Assembly (NCBI GenBank): GCA_026724425.1
Contig: JAIUCV010000009.1
Span: 17,557,294 to 17,621,293, forward strand
Reading direction: 5' to 3'
Length of the DNA: 64,000 nt
Origin: Erythrophleum ivorense
Lineage: Eukaryota; Streptophyta; Magnoliopsida; Fabales; Fabaceae
The position numbers and the translations under genes were made by a program. The notes beneath the pieces are model-generated. The model saw only the letters and a list, made by a program, of their open reading frames with translations. It made no database searches and was not told where the DNA came from. Positions 12,740-24,573 of the stretch are shown here, piece by piece. Position 1 is the first letter of the stretch. Every line of letters starts with the position of its first letter.

Positions 12740-12900
12740 GGTTATGCCAAAAGTCTCTTAGAATAGGTGAGGATGAGTCAAAAGTCCCTAAGAATGGATG
12801 AGATAAAGCTAAAAGTCTCAAGAAGAATGAGGTTAAGTTAAAAGTCCCTTGAAAATGGGTAAGGCAAATCCAAAAATCTCAAAGAAAATGGTTGAAGCTA
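12740..12900 (+). repeat. ~31-bp minisatellite in F2 LTR
   Basis: Five degenerate units containing (C/T)(C/T)AAAAGTC(C/T)C start at 12747, 12778, 12809, 12838 and 12870, a spacing of 29-32 bases. The same array is present in the other F2 LTRs, with different numbers and spacing of units. Confidence 0.85.
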
Positions 12901-13339
12901 GACCAATGCCCTTGAGAGTCTATGTATGATATGTAAGAGTTTCTATGACAAGGAAAATGCTTTATGTATGTTCACTAGTAGCTTAAATGCCATGCATGCA
13001 TTCTTTGACGTGTATATGCTTCTATTATGTATGTTTAAAAGAGTAAAAAGCTATTGAGATTTTTTAAATCTCATTCTTCCCTATTTTCCATCTAACCATG
13101 TCTAGGTGGAGTTCAAGGAAGCAAAAATAGGAGCCAAGGAGTATGATTAGCTATACTTTCACAATAACATAGCTTTGAATGTAATTTGATGCCAAGGTTT
13201 GTAAAGACATGATGTATATGAGATGTAACCATTTGAACAAGTTTAAAGATATGTAATTATGCTGTGTATATCAATCTTGAAGCTAAATGATTGCTTATAT
13301 TGGCGATTGACATCCTAGCACCCTTATATTCATGTGTAT

Positions 13340-16300
13340 TGTAACAGCATAAGTTTCTAGCTTTCTTCATGCTATCTCTAGGTCTCATGCCATCCATTTC
13401 ACAAGAAAGCAAGAAAAATGGCATTAAAAATATTGAATAAATTTACATTCTGTAGGGGATGAATTCTTCATTCGGTGTCTCGTTGACCATATGAACTCAT
13501 TCAACTCATTCCCATATTTAATTACACTAATACCACTCAACCATCAAAGGAAGTGGCCTAAAACTTGTGCAAGTGGATGGAGTAAATGAAATTCAAGAGT
13601 GCAGCCTCAGCTAGAAATTTTAGTTTACTGTCATAAATTTTGAAAAATCATAACTAATTTTTGAAAAATCAAAATCATGCATTCTTTACCATTCTGGAAA
13701 GCTACAAATGTTTACTTTATGCTAAAAATATATCTAAACCTCAAAAGTGTAATAATCCTAACTTCTACTTATGGTAATTAAGCTTAACATGTGATTAATA
13801 GTTATAAATCAAGGTTTAGCAACATTTAAATTAATCAATTTTAGGAAAAAGTGAAGAAATTTGAACCTTAATGTTATTAGAATCATTAACCAAGCATTTA
13901 CAAGAATTCATGTACATAAGTGAAACAAATCTCCAATTAAAAGCCTTTAAATCTATTCTCATTCATTTTCAACTCTCAAGAACCCTTTACAAGTGTTTCT
14001 AAGTCGTCCCTTGATATTACCATAGGAAAAACCAAGATTTCTAGGTTAATATAAGAGTTTTAGGACGTTCGCCTCAACTAAATACTTTTACACTGCGGCC
14101 ATTGCTCTCAAGTTCACTCCTTACATGATCATAGATTTCACCGAGATGATAGCCACAGCGAGTTGGAGCTTTGCTATGGCGAGCCTATATGGTGCCGCGG
14201 CAAGAGGACCTCCTGGAACATAACTCACTCACCTTCGATATTGGCCGTGGCCAATTTTCCTTTTCACAGCGGCTAATTCCTCTCTAGAACACGACCAATC
14301 TCGCCCCTCAATTTTAGCCACGGCTAACTCCATTTTGCACCACAGCAAATTACTCTCTAGATAACTTCCAGATTGGTCTCTCATATTTTGTCGCAACCAA
14401 TTTCACTTCTCGCTGCAGAGAATTACTCTCTAGACCTTTCCTTGGGTAACTTCGCCTCTATTGGCTGCGATTAAGACTATTTTGACTACAACAAAACACC
14501 TTTAGTCCTACAACTTCTAAATCTTGTCTCATACACTCCAATTCTCCCCCTAGAGATACCCTAAGGTCACTCTACCTTAAATTGTGAGGGCTCTAATGGC
14601 TTTCGTCTATCTAATTTATCCAGCTTATCTATTATTACCAATCCAAGACTTAAGTGTTAATTCCTACTCATCTAACTACCATATATCAACAAGTTCATGA
14701 ATTAAAGACAGCAAGAATTTTATAAGCTACCAACAATTATCATTCAAATATATATTCCATTGGAAATTTCATACATCACTGGTTTAGGTTTACATCCAAT
14801 GTATCACATAATTATATTTCCCAAGTAGTAAACTACGTCATGGGTTCAACAAAGTTCATAACAGATATTATAAATTCATACATCCAATAGCAAGCTAAAA
14901 TAAAGCCTAACTCCTCAATAGATACGTTCCAAGTAGTCAAAATATAAATACCTACACTTGGCAACATGATTACATGATGATGCTATACAAAAAGAATACA
15001 AAATTTAGCATCTACTCTATTTAAATCAGTCTAAGTATAGCCTTTTCCACCCATAGTTGGAGCTTATGGATTTTCATCCACTTGCTTCCCCTTATCCTTA
15101 CCCGATAAGCCTTCACTTGAAATTATGATCCCATGAAACGGGGTGAGATGCAAATCTTAATAACCAAAGGCAAATTCTATTTATATATTCCAATTTAATC
15201 AACATATATGCATGAATCAGAATGAGCACCAAAATCATATCAGTCATATCAGCAAATGAAATAATTAGGTTACTATAATTACCATTCCATACTAGCAATC
15301 ATATTTTCACATGTTAAAGGCCAATAACACCGAGAAAGGTCTGTCCATGGCACCTACTCCCTAATGAGCAGAACCAAGGCTCAATGCATCTGGGGTCTGA
15401 TCATAACCCGGTGCCCGATCGAAGCACATGCACGGGTGGCAGCCGCGCCACAGCTCCACCATGAACTCACAAGGTCCAAACACAATACAGTAAATAGCCA
15501 ACCAATTCATTTAGCATTTTAAAACATTCATGTACAACAAATATGAAATTAAAGTAGATATATATGCATCCTAGTTACCTCACTTGTAGCCAATCCTCTA
15601 AGAGCCAATTGAATGCTCCTTTAGCCTATGGACATAAAACAAAGTCATTACTGTCCCTAATCACAATTTATATCAGCAAACCCATTACTTAAGGAGTTAA
15701 GCTATATAGGACTACTTAGAAACACTTACCTAATTACCACAATAACCAAATTCAGATTTGGTTGAGCCTACCCTAGAAATCTCAAAACAACACTTCAAAT
15801 TCTGAGTAAATTTGCATAAAAATAATACCCATATCATAAATCAGCTATAGGGGTCTTAAACTAGTAGAAAAAGCATCAAAATGAAGAGTTTATACTTACC
15901 TAACAACACCCCTAGCCTCAACCTCCGAGATTTCACCAAGAAAATCTCAAACAACCACATTTTATATTTTGGGTATGGTGAAAATGCTCCAAATGAAAAA
16001 CTAATTAGATTAAAATGAAAAGAAAGAGAAGGGGATTAAGTTATATAACAAGTACTTTAGCTAATTTTGAGCCTAGAAGTGAGAAATAGGGCCAAGACAG
16101 TAAGACAAGACCTAGCCTCCAAGGGACCTCCGAAAATGTGTTTGTGTTTCTTGTGGTTCTGCAGAATGAGGGATGGCTAGAATGATTTTTAGGGTTTAAG
16201 TTAGGTTCTAAATGGGTTATGGGTTGACCCAAAGGCCCAAATCCATATGGGTTCAGATTTTATGCTTGTTGGGTTAGATTTTATTAGTTAGGCTATAGAA

Positions 16301-18344
16301 TTTTGATTGGGTTAGGCTAAGTTTTAAAAGCTCATTTGATTTGGGTCTATATAAAGGTTGTCGGGCCAATTATAAGAGCTTATATAAGTTGGGTCTTGGG
16401 CCTCTATCTCACTAAATCCGATTGAACCATTACTAGGTGCTCTCTCTTAGGCCAAATCTCACATTAAAAGGTTGGGTCTGCACCTACAATCATTAGGCCT
16501 CTATTAGTCCCCAACCATGGCCTACTTAATTTAATTTGGGCTTAAATGAAGTTTATAACCTGATTAATTCTCAAACCCATATTATTAATTTACTTCTCTT
16601 TAGATTTTCATTCACATGGTTTATCTAATTATTTCTTAATTATTATTCTTAATTATTTCTAATCTATGTTTAACACCTTAATTAATTTTGGGGTGTTACA
16701 AAAAGGGGCTGCTAGCCACCAAAAATTGATAGAATAGTACCAGAAGTCAACTATCATCCTTGATATTGATTTCCAATTTCAAAAATTCATATCTCCCTGT
16801 TCAAAGGTCTAATTGGGTGATCTCGGTGGCCATGGAAAGCTTATCCTGTATAGTTTATTCTTGTAACATTTCATGAGCTTTGGACATCATTTGACCTACA
16901 AATGACACAGCCCAAGTTTCTGACCATATGAACAGTACCTATATTAGTACAGCATAAAAATGCCAAATTTAAAAATTCATAATTAATTTCATAGAGCCCC
17001 AAATAATCTAGTCTTTAGCTTCCAACAAATCTCTAGATAAGATCTACATATATGCCAAATTTCATGGGCAAATTCGTTCATTTGGTCAGATATTGGCATT
17101 GGGTTGCAAATTAGCTCATTTTGTGTCTTACAAAGGGTCCAAATGGTCCATTTTGAGCTTCAAGGCAACCATGACCACTTGAGTATGTGGGAATGCACCA
17201 AAATAACATTCTAAACTTGTCTCAAAGGTGTATAAACCCAGAATTTGAAAACTCACTCTTTCACCCTATGCCATACACAAGAACATACAAGGCTAGTCTT
17301 GCCATTCCATACCCAAATTGCACTATACCTTTTATATAATATTAAATCTTATTAGTACATGATATATTTGTATAATTACATATGTTCATTAGGTCATAGG
17401 ACATATACATATATAGGTCGAACCAAGGAAGAAAGGGAAGAAGAAGTTGATACCATAGGATGGAAATTCTACCTTATTTTTCCTTGTTTTCTTGCTTGAT
17501 TCTTCCTTTCTTTGGCCTCCTCTCTTCAAATCCGAATTTTTCCCTCTATTCTTCCCTCAAAAAAGACCTAATAACTTCAACAAGACCATAGGAAAGAAAG
17601 AAAAATAGAGGAGAAGAGGTTTGCTAAAGAGGAAACATAAAAAAAAACTAAGAAATCCATACATTTCTACCTTGTATTTCTCCTTCCTTTCTCCTCCTCT
17701 TGGTGCACCTCACTCTTAGGGTTTTTCCTCTAGTTTAGGGCAAAAACTAAATGAGCTAAATGAGTGAGGAGGTAGGGCGCCCTATATATATAGGTGGGTT
17801 TGAGAAAGACTTTTCAAAAATTCTAATTTTGCCTTTTTGTCTTGGCATTTTCATTTCTAGTTCATTTTAGCTCCTTTTTTAGAACTGTCTTTACCATTAT
17901 AAAATTTAGGCTTCCAATTTAGTAAAATTCCTTTGGAATCACTCAAATCAGAGCTAAAACCTTCCTGAACGAATCTGTCAAAATTTAGGTCAACCGACAT
18001 TGGAAGACATCCACTGAAGGGGTTTTAACTATCTCGAGGCTTCCTATGGTTTTAAAGGCCTTTGAGAATCCCAAAAAACTCAAAACTTTCATTTAGAAAG
18101 CCCTTTTGTATGAATTCCAAAATTTGCTTAAAATTATGAAAATGCCATTACGTTTCGTCAACCTTTCGTTAAATTTTGTTTCTTCATTCTAGTTCCATTT
18201 TGCTTTCTGTTTGAGCTTGGAATTCTCATTTTTAGGATTCTAAAATGTTACTTAAATTTTTTTGGGGCTTAAACTAATTCATTTTAGGGGACTTGCTTTG
18301 AAAATGTACTTGTTTCTGTCGTTTAGCAAAAATCGGACATTACA
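13340..18344 (-). repeat. 3' LTR of the F2b element (interrupted)
   Basis: Pieces 13340-13747 and 16706-18344. The 5' end on the minus strand is TGTAATGTCCGATTTTTGC, next to the polypurine tract. The middle lacks the minisatellite region found in F2 LTRs. The right part (17400-18344) aligns with the first part of F2 LTRs (for example 10875-11420), and 16706-17200 aligns with the last part of F2 LTRs (for example 23150-23640). Confidence 0.8.
13748..16700 (-). mobile_element. F1-family solo LTR (2953 bp)
   Basis: On the minus strand it runs from TGTAACACCCCAAAATT at 16700 to GGATTATTACA at 13748. It is flanked by the perfect duplication AAAAG (13743-13747 and 16701-16705), so it is a complete solo LTR. 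It keeps the conserved block (about 15305-15475), the CpG-rich block (about 14085-14480) and a TATA box (TTATATAAG on the minus strand, near 16379-16387). Many CG pairs of the CpG block are lost. It splits the 3' LTR of the F2b element. Short minus-strand frames at 15113-15298 and 16041-16232 are LTR sequence. Confidence 0.92.
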
Positions 18345-18360
18345 ATTCTCCCCCTTTCAA
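18345..18360 (-). other. Polypurine tract of the F2b element
   Basis: Reads TTGAAAGGGGGAGAAT on the minus strand, directly before the 3' LTR, as expected for the primer of plus-strand DNA synthesis. Confidence 0.8.
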
Positions 18361-19223
18361 ATAAATTTTATCCTCGAAATTTAGATAACATACCACATGG
18401 GAAGAGTTTTGGATGCTTCTTTCTCATCTCTTCCCCTAGCTCTTAGGTAGTTTTTTTAGGAGATAACTCCTTCTAAACCACTTTCACCAATGGTATCATC
18501 TTATTCCATAATTGCTTGAGTCTAATGTCCATGACCTGATCTGGTGATACTATGTATGATAGATCATCCTGTAACTATACATTCTCATATTCTATGACAT
18601 GTGAGGGGTCAAGCTAGTACTTTTTAAGTTAGGATACATGGAATACATTGTGTACTTAGCTCAGGTTTGGGGGAAGGGCAAGTCTTTAGGATATAGGTCT
18701 TACTTTATCAAGAATATAGAATGGACCTATATACTTTGGATTGAGCTTTTTACTTTTAATAGACTGACCTACCCTTATGACTAGAGACATTCTAATGAAA
18801 ATATAGTCTCTAACCTCAAACTCTAATAGCTGTTTACGTCTATTTACTTAACTTTTCTATCTACTCTGGGCTATTAGCAATTTCTTTTTGATGGTCTCAA
18901 TTTGTCTAGAAGTCTGGTCCACTAACTCTAGGCCTATCAGGCTCCGCTCTCCTAGCCTAACCTAATACATCGGAGACCTATACTTCCTTCCATACAATGC
19001 CTCATACGGTGCCATTTGTGTACTTGCATGATAGCTATTATTATGGCAAACTCTGCTAAAGGCAAGTATGTATCCTAGTTTTCTTTTATTTCTAAGACAC
19101 ACGCCCTCAATATGTCTTCTAGGGTTTATATGGTTCTCTCCATCTGACCATCTGTCTAAGGGTGATAGGTTGTGCTAAATCTAAGCCTGGTACCTAGAGC
19201 ATCCTATAATGATCTCCAAAAAT

Positions 19224-19433
19224 TCAAAGTGAATCTAGGATCTCTATCGATACTATACTCCTAGGCATACTATGTAATCTAACTATCTCCCTAATGTACA
19301 GCTGGGCTAGCTTAACTAGGGTATAAGTAGCTTTCATGGCTAAAAAGTGTGCTGACTTTGTTGATCTATCTATTATTACCCATATTGCATCATGCCCTGC
19401 TGATGTCCTAGGTAAGCCCATGACACAATCCAT
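19224..19433 (-). pseudogene. Integrase core fragment, 69 codons, F2b pol
   Basis: The longest open piece of the F2b integrase. It begins at the first catalytic Asp region (MDCVMGLPRT) and contains WVIIDRSTKSAHF, a signature of plant Gypsy integrases. It loses frame where DRDPRF, with the second catalytic Asp, should follow; that motif is present in another frame immediately downstream. Confidence 0.8.
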
Positions 19434-20159
19434 AGTTATACTATCCCATTTTCATTTCAGGATATCTAGGGGTTGAAGTAACCCAACTAGCTTTTAATGC
19501 TCTATCTTAACTCTCTGGCATACTAAATATCGAGAGGCATATTCTGCTATATCTGTTTTCATCCCAGGCCACTAGGACATTTTCTTTAAATTCTGGTACA
19601 TCTTATTACTGTCTGGATGAATGGTGTACTTGCTCTTATGTGCCTCATCTAATATTTTCTCTCTGATTTCTATATTTCTAGGCACATACAGCCTATCCCT
19701 GTACCTCACTATGTCATCCTCAGATAGATTGAACTCCTAAATGTTACCCTAGGCTATTTAAGCTTTAATCTTATTTATATGTTCATCTATCTACTGAGCC
19801 TCTCTTATCTAGTCTCTCAGGTCATTTTCTATTATGGTTTCACTCATTAATAACTTTCCTGAATGCACCTTACATGAGAGACTCATATCTCTGAATCTCT
19901 CTATCAATTCCTACTCTCAGATCATCATACAGGCCATTTATATGGATTTTCTACTCTGGGCGTCAGCTACCACAATAGCCTTATCGAGATGGTATTTCAA
20001 TGTAAAATCATAATCTTTCAAAAATTCTAACCATCTTCGTTGTCTCATATTCAATTCTTTTTGTTCAAATAAGTATTTAAAGCTCTTGTAGTCGCTGTAA
20101 ATTTCTATAGCTGCCTCATATAAGTAATATCTCTATATTTTCAAAGCAAATATCTTTGT

Positions 20160-20402
20160 TCAATTTTTCTCGTGAGGTTTTAATTGTCTAAAAGTAGAAG
20201 CTACCACTCGGCCTTTCGGCATAAGCACACATCCTAGCCCTTTCTTAGAGGCATCACTATAGGATAAAAAAGTCTCTCTAGAGTCAGGAAGTACTAAAAC
20301 TGGGGTCGTGATTAGCTTGTACTTCAACTCTTGAAAACTCTTCTCACATTTCTCTTCCCACACAAACAGCACATTCTTCCTAGTGAGCCAGGTTAGTGGC
20401 AT
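20160..20402 (-). pseudogene. RT-RNase H junction fragment, 80 codons, F2b pol
   Basis: An open piece spanning the RT connection (PLTWLTRKN, FQELKYKL) and the start of RNase H (YSDASKKGLGCVLM, with the first catalytic Asp). It stops shortly after RQLKPHEKN. The equivalent region of the F1 element reads nearly the same protein, so the families are related in pol although their LTRs differ. Confidence 0.8.
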
Positions 20403-20756
20403 TGCTATCTGAGAAAAGCCCTAAATGAATCTCTTGTAATAGTTTGCTAAGCCTAGGAAGCTCCTTATAGCTATTACTGTCCTAGGTCTCTCCCACTATA
20501 ATACTGCTTCTACCTTATGGGGATCTACTGCAATCCCTGCCTAGGAGATCACATTGCCTAAGAATTGAACTTCAGTGAGCCAAAACTCACATCTACTAAG
20601 TTTAGCATACAACTATTTCTCTCTCAGGGTTTCCAAGGCTAATCTCAGATGCTGCTCATGTTCTTCTGTAGTTTTTGAATAGATGAGAATATCATCTCTG
20701 AAGACAACTATGAATCTGTCTAAGAATGGCCTGAATACTCTATTTATGTAATCCAT

Positions 20757-20808
20757 GAACACTATAGGTGCATTCGTTAATCTATGAACACTACAGGTGC
20801 ATTCATTT
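20757..20808. repeat. Short tandem duplication at the F2b deletion junction
   Basis: Two imperfect copies of about 28 bases with the core ATGAACACTA(T/C)AGGTGCATTC lie head to tail exactly where RT sequence ends and LTR sequence begins. This looks like filler made during repair of the break that deleted gag and the 5' LTR. Confidence 0.65.
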
Positions 20809-21057
20809 AAAAAGCCGTCTTGTGTGAATACTAAAATTTGCTTAAAATTACAAAAATGCCATTATGTTTCGTCAACATTTCATTACATTTCGTTTCTTCA
20901 TTCTTACTCCATTTTTCTTTCCATCTGAGCTTAGGATTCTCATTTTTAGGAGACTAGAATGCTACTTAAATTTTTTGGGACCATAACTAATTCATTTCAG
21001 GGGACTTGCTTTGAAAACGTACTCGTTTTTGTCATTTAACGAAAACTGGACATTACA
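20809..21057 (-). repeat. 5' LTR remnant of the F2b element
   Basis: About 249 bases matching the first part of the 3' LTR (18344 leftward), ending GGACATTACA at 21057 next to the target duplication TGTAT. The rest of this LTR and the primer site are deleted. Confidence 0.8.
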
Positions 21058-21970
21058 TGTATAAATGCATGTGGTATGATGAGATTGAGCTCCATGATGA
21101 TTTGAACCATTTGGCATGCTTCCCTAGGCTATGTTTATGCTTTTGGACATGCTCAAGTAGTAGTGGAAAGATGAAAAGAGCATTTGGTACATATGGAACC
21201 CATTACGAACTTCAAATTTAACCAAATAGATGATTTTTTGCATGAAATTTTGCCAAAAAGTAGGTCTCAAAGAACACTCAATTTTGAGCTTTAGCAAATT
21301 TATTATGATTTTTCAAAGTTAGCCAAATTATGCAGAATTAGTATGTGTACTGTTTATATAGTCAATTTGCTTCTCTATGTCATTCATCTATCAAATGGAG
21401 TCTAATACCTATAAAATTTTACAGGTATAACCTAGAGCATCTCATTTGGAGCTCTGTTGAGAGAGAACCAAACATTTGAAATTTATGACTAGTACCAGGA
21501 CACAACAAAGGCCTTTAATATTGTTCTATTGTTTTTCATGGTTCAAATAGTGTTTTCTTGATCTAGAATATTTTTAGACATTAGTTAGCATTTAGGGCTT
21601 TCTAGAAAGCTATCATATGTATGATTTTAATTTTTCTAGAATTAGTTATGAATTTTCAAAATTCATATCAAAAACTTGGGATAGCAAACCTGAGAGCAAC
21701 TTCTTGTTTTTCTGATGCATGGTTCCGAACTCAAGATGTATGAGATAAAATGTGATGTTTCTAACTTGTATAGATATATTATGGATGGAAAATGATATTG
21801 ATGAGCTCATATAATCCATGAAACATAAATTGAATTAATTGGGCTTTTCGTTGTGCAATTATTCATGTATGAAAGTGCCATACCCTTGCAAATGTGTACC
21901 AATATACCACATATGTGTTGGGATAGCCTATGTGACCATTGTGTAAGAACTAGGAGGTTAAGGTATTACA

Positions 21971-22400
21971 GCTACCCTTTTCTTATTTTTCATTTTTTAA
22001 TTTTTTTTCAAAATAGACATATTTTGCGTAAAATTTACATATAAGACATATCTCATTCAAATATATAAAACTCACTAGATGGTGAATCTCATGTTTTTTA
22101 TACCTTTTTTTAATTAATTAAAAAAATAAGAAAAATGAAAAGAATTTTAATTGGAATGTAAATTCAGTGGTCAAGATTTAAATTGTATAGCTTGCATGCA
22201 AATAATATTGGTTATATTTGGTATAATGAAAAAAAATAGAAGAAACAAATTATACTGTCCATTATATTTTTGTTATTATTACTTAATGATATATTTTTTA
22301 TTTTTAAAATGAAAATATAAATATCATTATTTATTTATTTATTTTTATACCTAATATTATGTGTATTAAATATATCTTGATTTGTAATGGTTTTTTGACA
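21971..22400. other. Unassigned AT-rich flank
   Basis: Long T and A runs with no open frame or shared repeat. It begins with the right copy of the GCTAC target duplication (21971-21975). Confidence 0.5.
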
Positions 22401-22730
22401 CCAACACGCAAAAGAAATAAAGAAATAATTGAAAAACTCAACTGCTAAAACTATTTCTGCATATACTTAATTTTTTTTTATTTAAAGGGCCACGACATCT
22501 CTTTTGCTGCGACCCTTAAGAGATATATTTTTTTTTAATATTCTACCATGACCCTCTTAATATGCATTAAAAAAAAAATTTGCAACCCTTATGAATTTAT
22601 TTATTTATTTTTATTTTTAAAAGGTCATGGGTCCTCAAAGCTACAACCTTACTAAGGCTACAGCAACATTGCAATTGTAGCAATTTTCTCTTCCCCTCTC
22701 CCTCCCAGCCTCCCACTCCCCCACCCTCCC
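22401..22730. repeat. Degenerate GCGACCCTT-type repeats, possible DNA-transposon remnant
   Basis: Short repeated motifs in both orientations (GGGCCACGAC, CTGCGACCCTTAAGAG, CCATGACCCTCTT, GCAACCCTT, CTACAACCTTA) lie between T-rich runs, followed by a CT-rich stretch at 22688-22730. Such short subterminal motifs are common in plant CACTA transposons. I see no CACTA terminus or transposase, so the class is uncertain. Confidence 0.3.
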
Positions 22731-24573
22731 TGTAATACCTTAAGTTCATACACCCCATACATAACATTCAAAGCATTTCATACTCATTTAAGTGGAGTTT
22801 GCATACTTTGGTAACAGAACTAAGGCGTATGAACACTGAATTTATTTCAATTTTGCCCACGTGAGTCAAAATCAAGAAAATGATAGCTTTCTGGAAAGCC
22901 CTAAATATCAACTATAAGCTACAAATCATTCCAGACCATGAAAATATCAACTTTACTATAAAAAATAACATAGTAGTACTAAAGATCTAGCTGTCAGCTC
23001 TACTATCATAGGTTTCTGATATAAATTTTAAAATTTCATAAGTAATTCTAAAAAATTCAACATCAAGTAAACCATACCATTCTGGAAAACGTTGAATGTC
23101 TACTAATGAATAAAAATAATTCTAGACCAATGTAGTGGCCTTTAACATATAGAAATTGATGAAATAGTACCAGAGGTCGAGCTACATTACTGATACTATT
23201 ATGCAACTTCAAAAATTTGGTTCTCCCTTTACAAAGTTCCAAATGAGGTGACCTTAATGGCTATGAAAATCTTATGATGTTTGGTTTATGTATGTAAAAT
23301 TTTATGAGTATCAGATTTCATTTGACTCACGTGTGGCACAAAAATATAAACTAATCATATGAACAGTGCACATACTATTTTTGCATAATTTAGCCAACTT
23401 TGAAAAATCATAATAAATTATCTAGAGCTCCAAATTGGTTGCTCTTTAACTATATGAAAATCTCTAGATGAGACCTACTTGTTGGCAAAATTTCATAAGA
23501 AAACTCATTCATTTGGTTAGACTTTAGTTCAGCTCAAGATTTGGTCAATTTTGAAATCCAAAATGGTTCTTTAAGACACCAAATGATCTTCTTATGGTTC
23601 CATGGCCACTTGGGCACATCCCAAAGCACCATTATAGCCTAGGGAAGCATGCCAAATGGTTCAAATCATCATGAAGCTCAATCTCACCATGCCACTTACA
23701 TTTATACACATGCATACATAGGCTTATGGGTGGCAAAAACTTACATTTACATACATTTAGCTTCAAGATTGGTACATTCATCATAATTCTATACATTTGA
23801 ATACAATTCTTGACATCAATATGTTATACATCATATGAATACAATTCTTGACATCAATATGTTATTAAATTACCTAATTTTCTACTCTTTTTGTCAAAGT
23901 GCCATGGTTCAAAACCTTTAGGCTCCATTCTTTTGTCCTCTTGACTTACCTAGGCATAATTAGGTATATGGAGGGGAAAAGTGAGATTCAAAGAATTTCA
24001 ATAACTCTTTATCCTTTCAAACATACATAATGGATGCTAAAACATGTCAAAGAAAGCATGTATGGTATATAGGCTACTAGTGAACATACATAAAGCATTT
24101 TTCATGTCCAAGAACACATACATAACATATATAGGCTCTCAAGGGCATTGGTCTAGCCTCACCCATTTTACTTGGGACTTTTTAATTTGCCTCACTTATT
24201 TTCAAAAGACTTTTGACAAAGCCTCACTCTTCTTAAGACTTTTGGCTTTATCTCACCCAATCCTAAGAATTTTGGCTCATCCTCACCCTTACTAAGGGAC
24301 TTTTGGCATCACCATGCCCATTCAAGCCAAAAATACATTCATAAACTCATTTCAAAATGCATAATGGTACCATAGCAAGTAAGCAATAGCCAAAAATATT
24401 TCTCATAGCTCAAACATACATATAAGAACTCAGACAAATAAACATCCAAGGAATGCATGAGAGAGGTTAGAGAGCTACCTTGAACCAAGAACCACACACT
24501 TTTTCCTTGAATTGCCTTCCCCTTTTTGGCCAAGCTTATAGAATTAGGTGGCACTTGATTCTTTTCACCAAAA
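22731..24573 (-). repeat. F2 3' LTR, distal piece
   Basis: Begins TGTAATACCTTAAG, the LTR end in this orientation, the same as at 48765 (TATAATACCTTAAG). It aligns with 48765-50780 throughout and contains the minisatellite at about 24150-24320. Interrupted at 24573 by the F5 LTR. Short frames at 24044-24295 and 24339-24581 are LTR sequence. Confidence 0.85.
24150..24320 (-). repeat. ~31-bp minisatellite in F2 LTR
   Basis: About five units of the reverse-complement form GACTTTTGG(C/A)...CCTCACCC, equivalent to the array at 12740-12900. Confidence 0.8.

Larger units (their letters stand above)
18400..20808 (-). pseudogene. F2b Gypsy pol pseudogene (RT C-terminal half, RNase H, integrase, chromodomain)
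   Basis: The decayed 3' part of a Ty3/Gypsy polyprotein. Order on the minus strand: RT from its NAPIVFMDY-like segment (near 20780-20750) through the active-site region, where the usual FIDD reads FRDD (about 20710-20695); an RNase H stretch with YSDASKKGLGC (about 20270-20235); an integrase zinc-finger region (about 19650-19520), where one of the two cysteines is Tyr; the integrase core with MGLPRTSAGHDAIWVIIDRS (about 19425-19365); and a chromodomain-like tail (about 18640-18400). Many stops and several frameshifts break it; one frameshift lies near 19245, just before DRDPRF. Upstream RT, protease and gag are absent because of the deletion ending at 20808. It cannot make a functional protein. 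Domain order (integrase after RNase H) and the chromodomain place it in the Gypsy chromovirus group. Confidence 0.85.
13340..21057 (-). mobile_element. F2b Gypsy element with internal deletion
   Basis: A minus-strand element bounded by TGTAACAGC at 13340 and GGACATTACA ending at 21057, flanked by the duplication TGTAT (13335-13339 and 21058-21062). Parts in the direction of transcription: remnant 5' LTR 20809-21057, pol remnant 20808 to about 18400, polypurine tract 18360-18345, 3' LTR 18344-13340. The 3' LTR is interrupted by an F1 solo LTR at 13748-16700. The net 3' LTR is about 2.05 kb, shorter than F2, but its first and last few hundred bases are clearly related to F2. Gag, protease, the primer site, the N-terminal half of RT and most of the 5' LTR are deleted. 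The element sits in an F2 solo LTR in the opposite orientation. Confidence 0.85.
10875..21970 (+). mobile_element. F2-family solo LTR, split by a nested element
   Basis: The LTR lies in two pieces, 10875-13339 and 21063-21970, about 3.4 kb once the insertion and one duplication copy are removed. It starts TATAACGTCTGATTTTCG (TG changed to TA) and ends GGTATTACA. Identical flanks GCTAC at 10870-10874 and 21971-21975 are the target duplication, so this is a solo LTR left by recombination between the two LTRs of a former element. Continuity across the gap is supported because CATG-TGTAT-AAATG reads straight through and matches the uninterrupted F2 LTR near 23700 on the other strand. The 68-codon frame at 11344-11550 and others here are LTR sequence. 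Confidence 0.88.
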
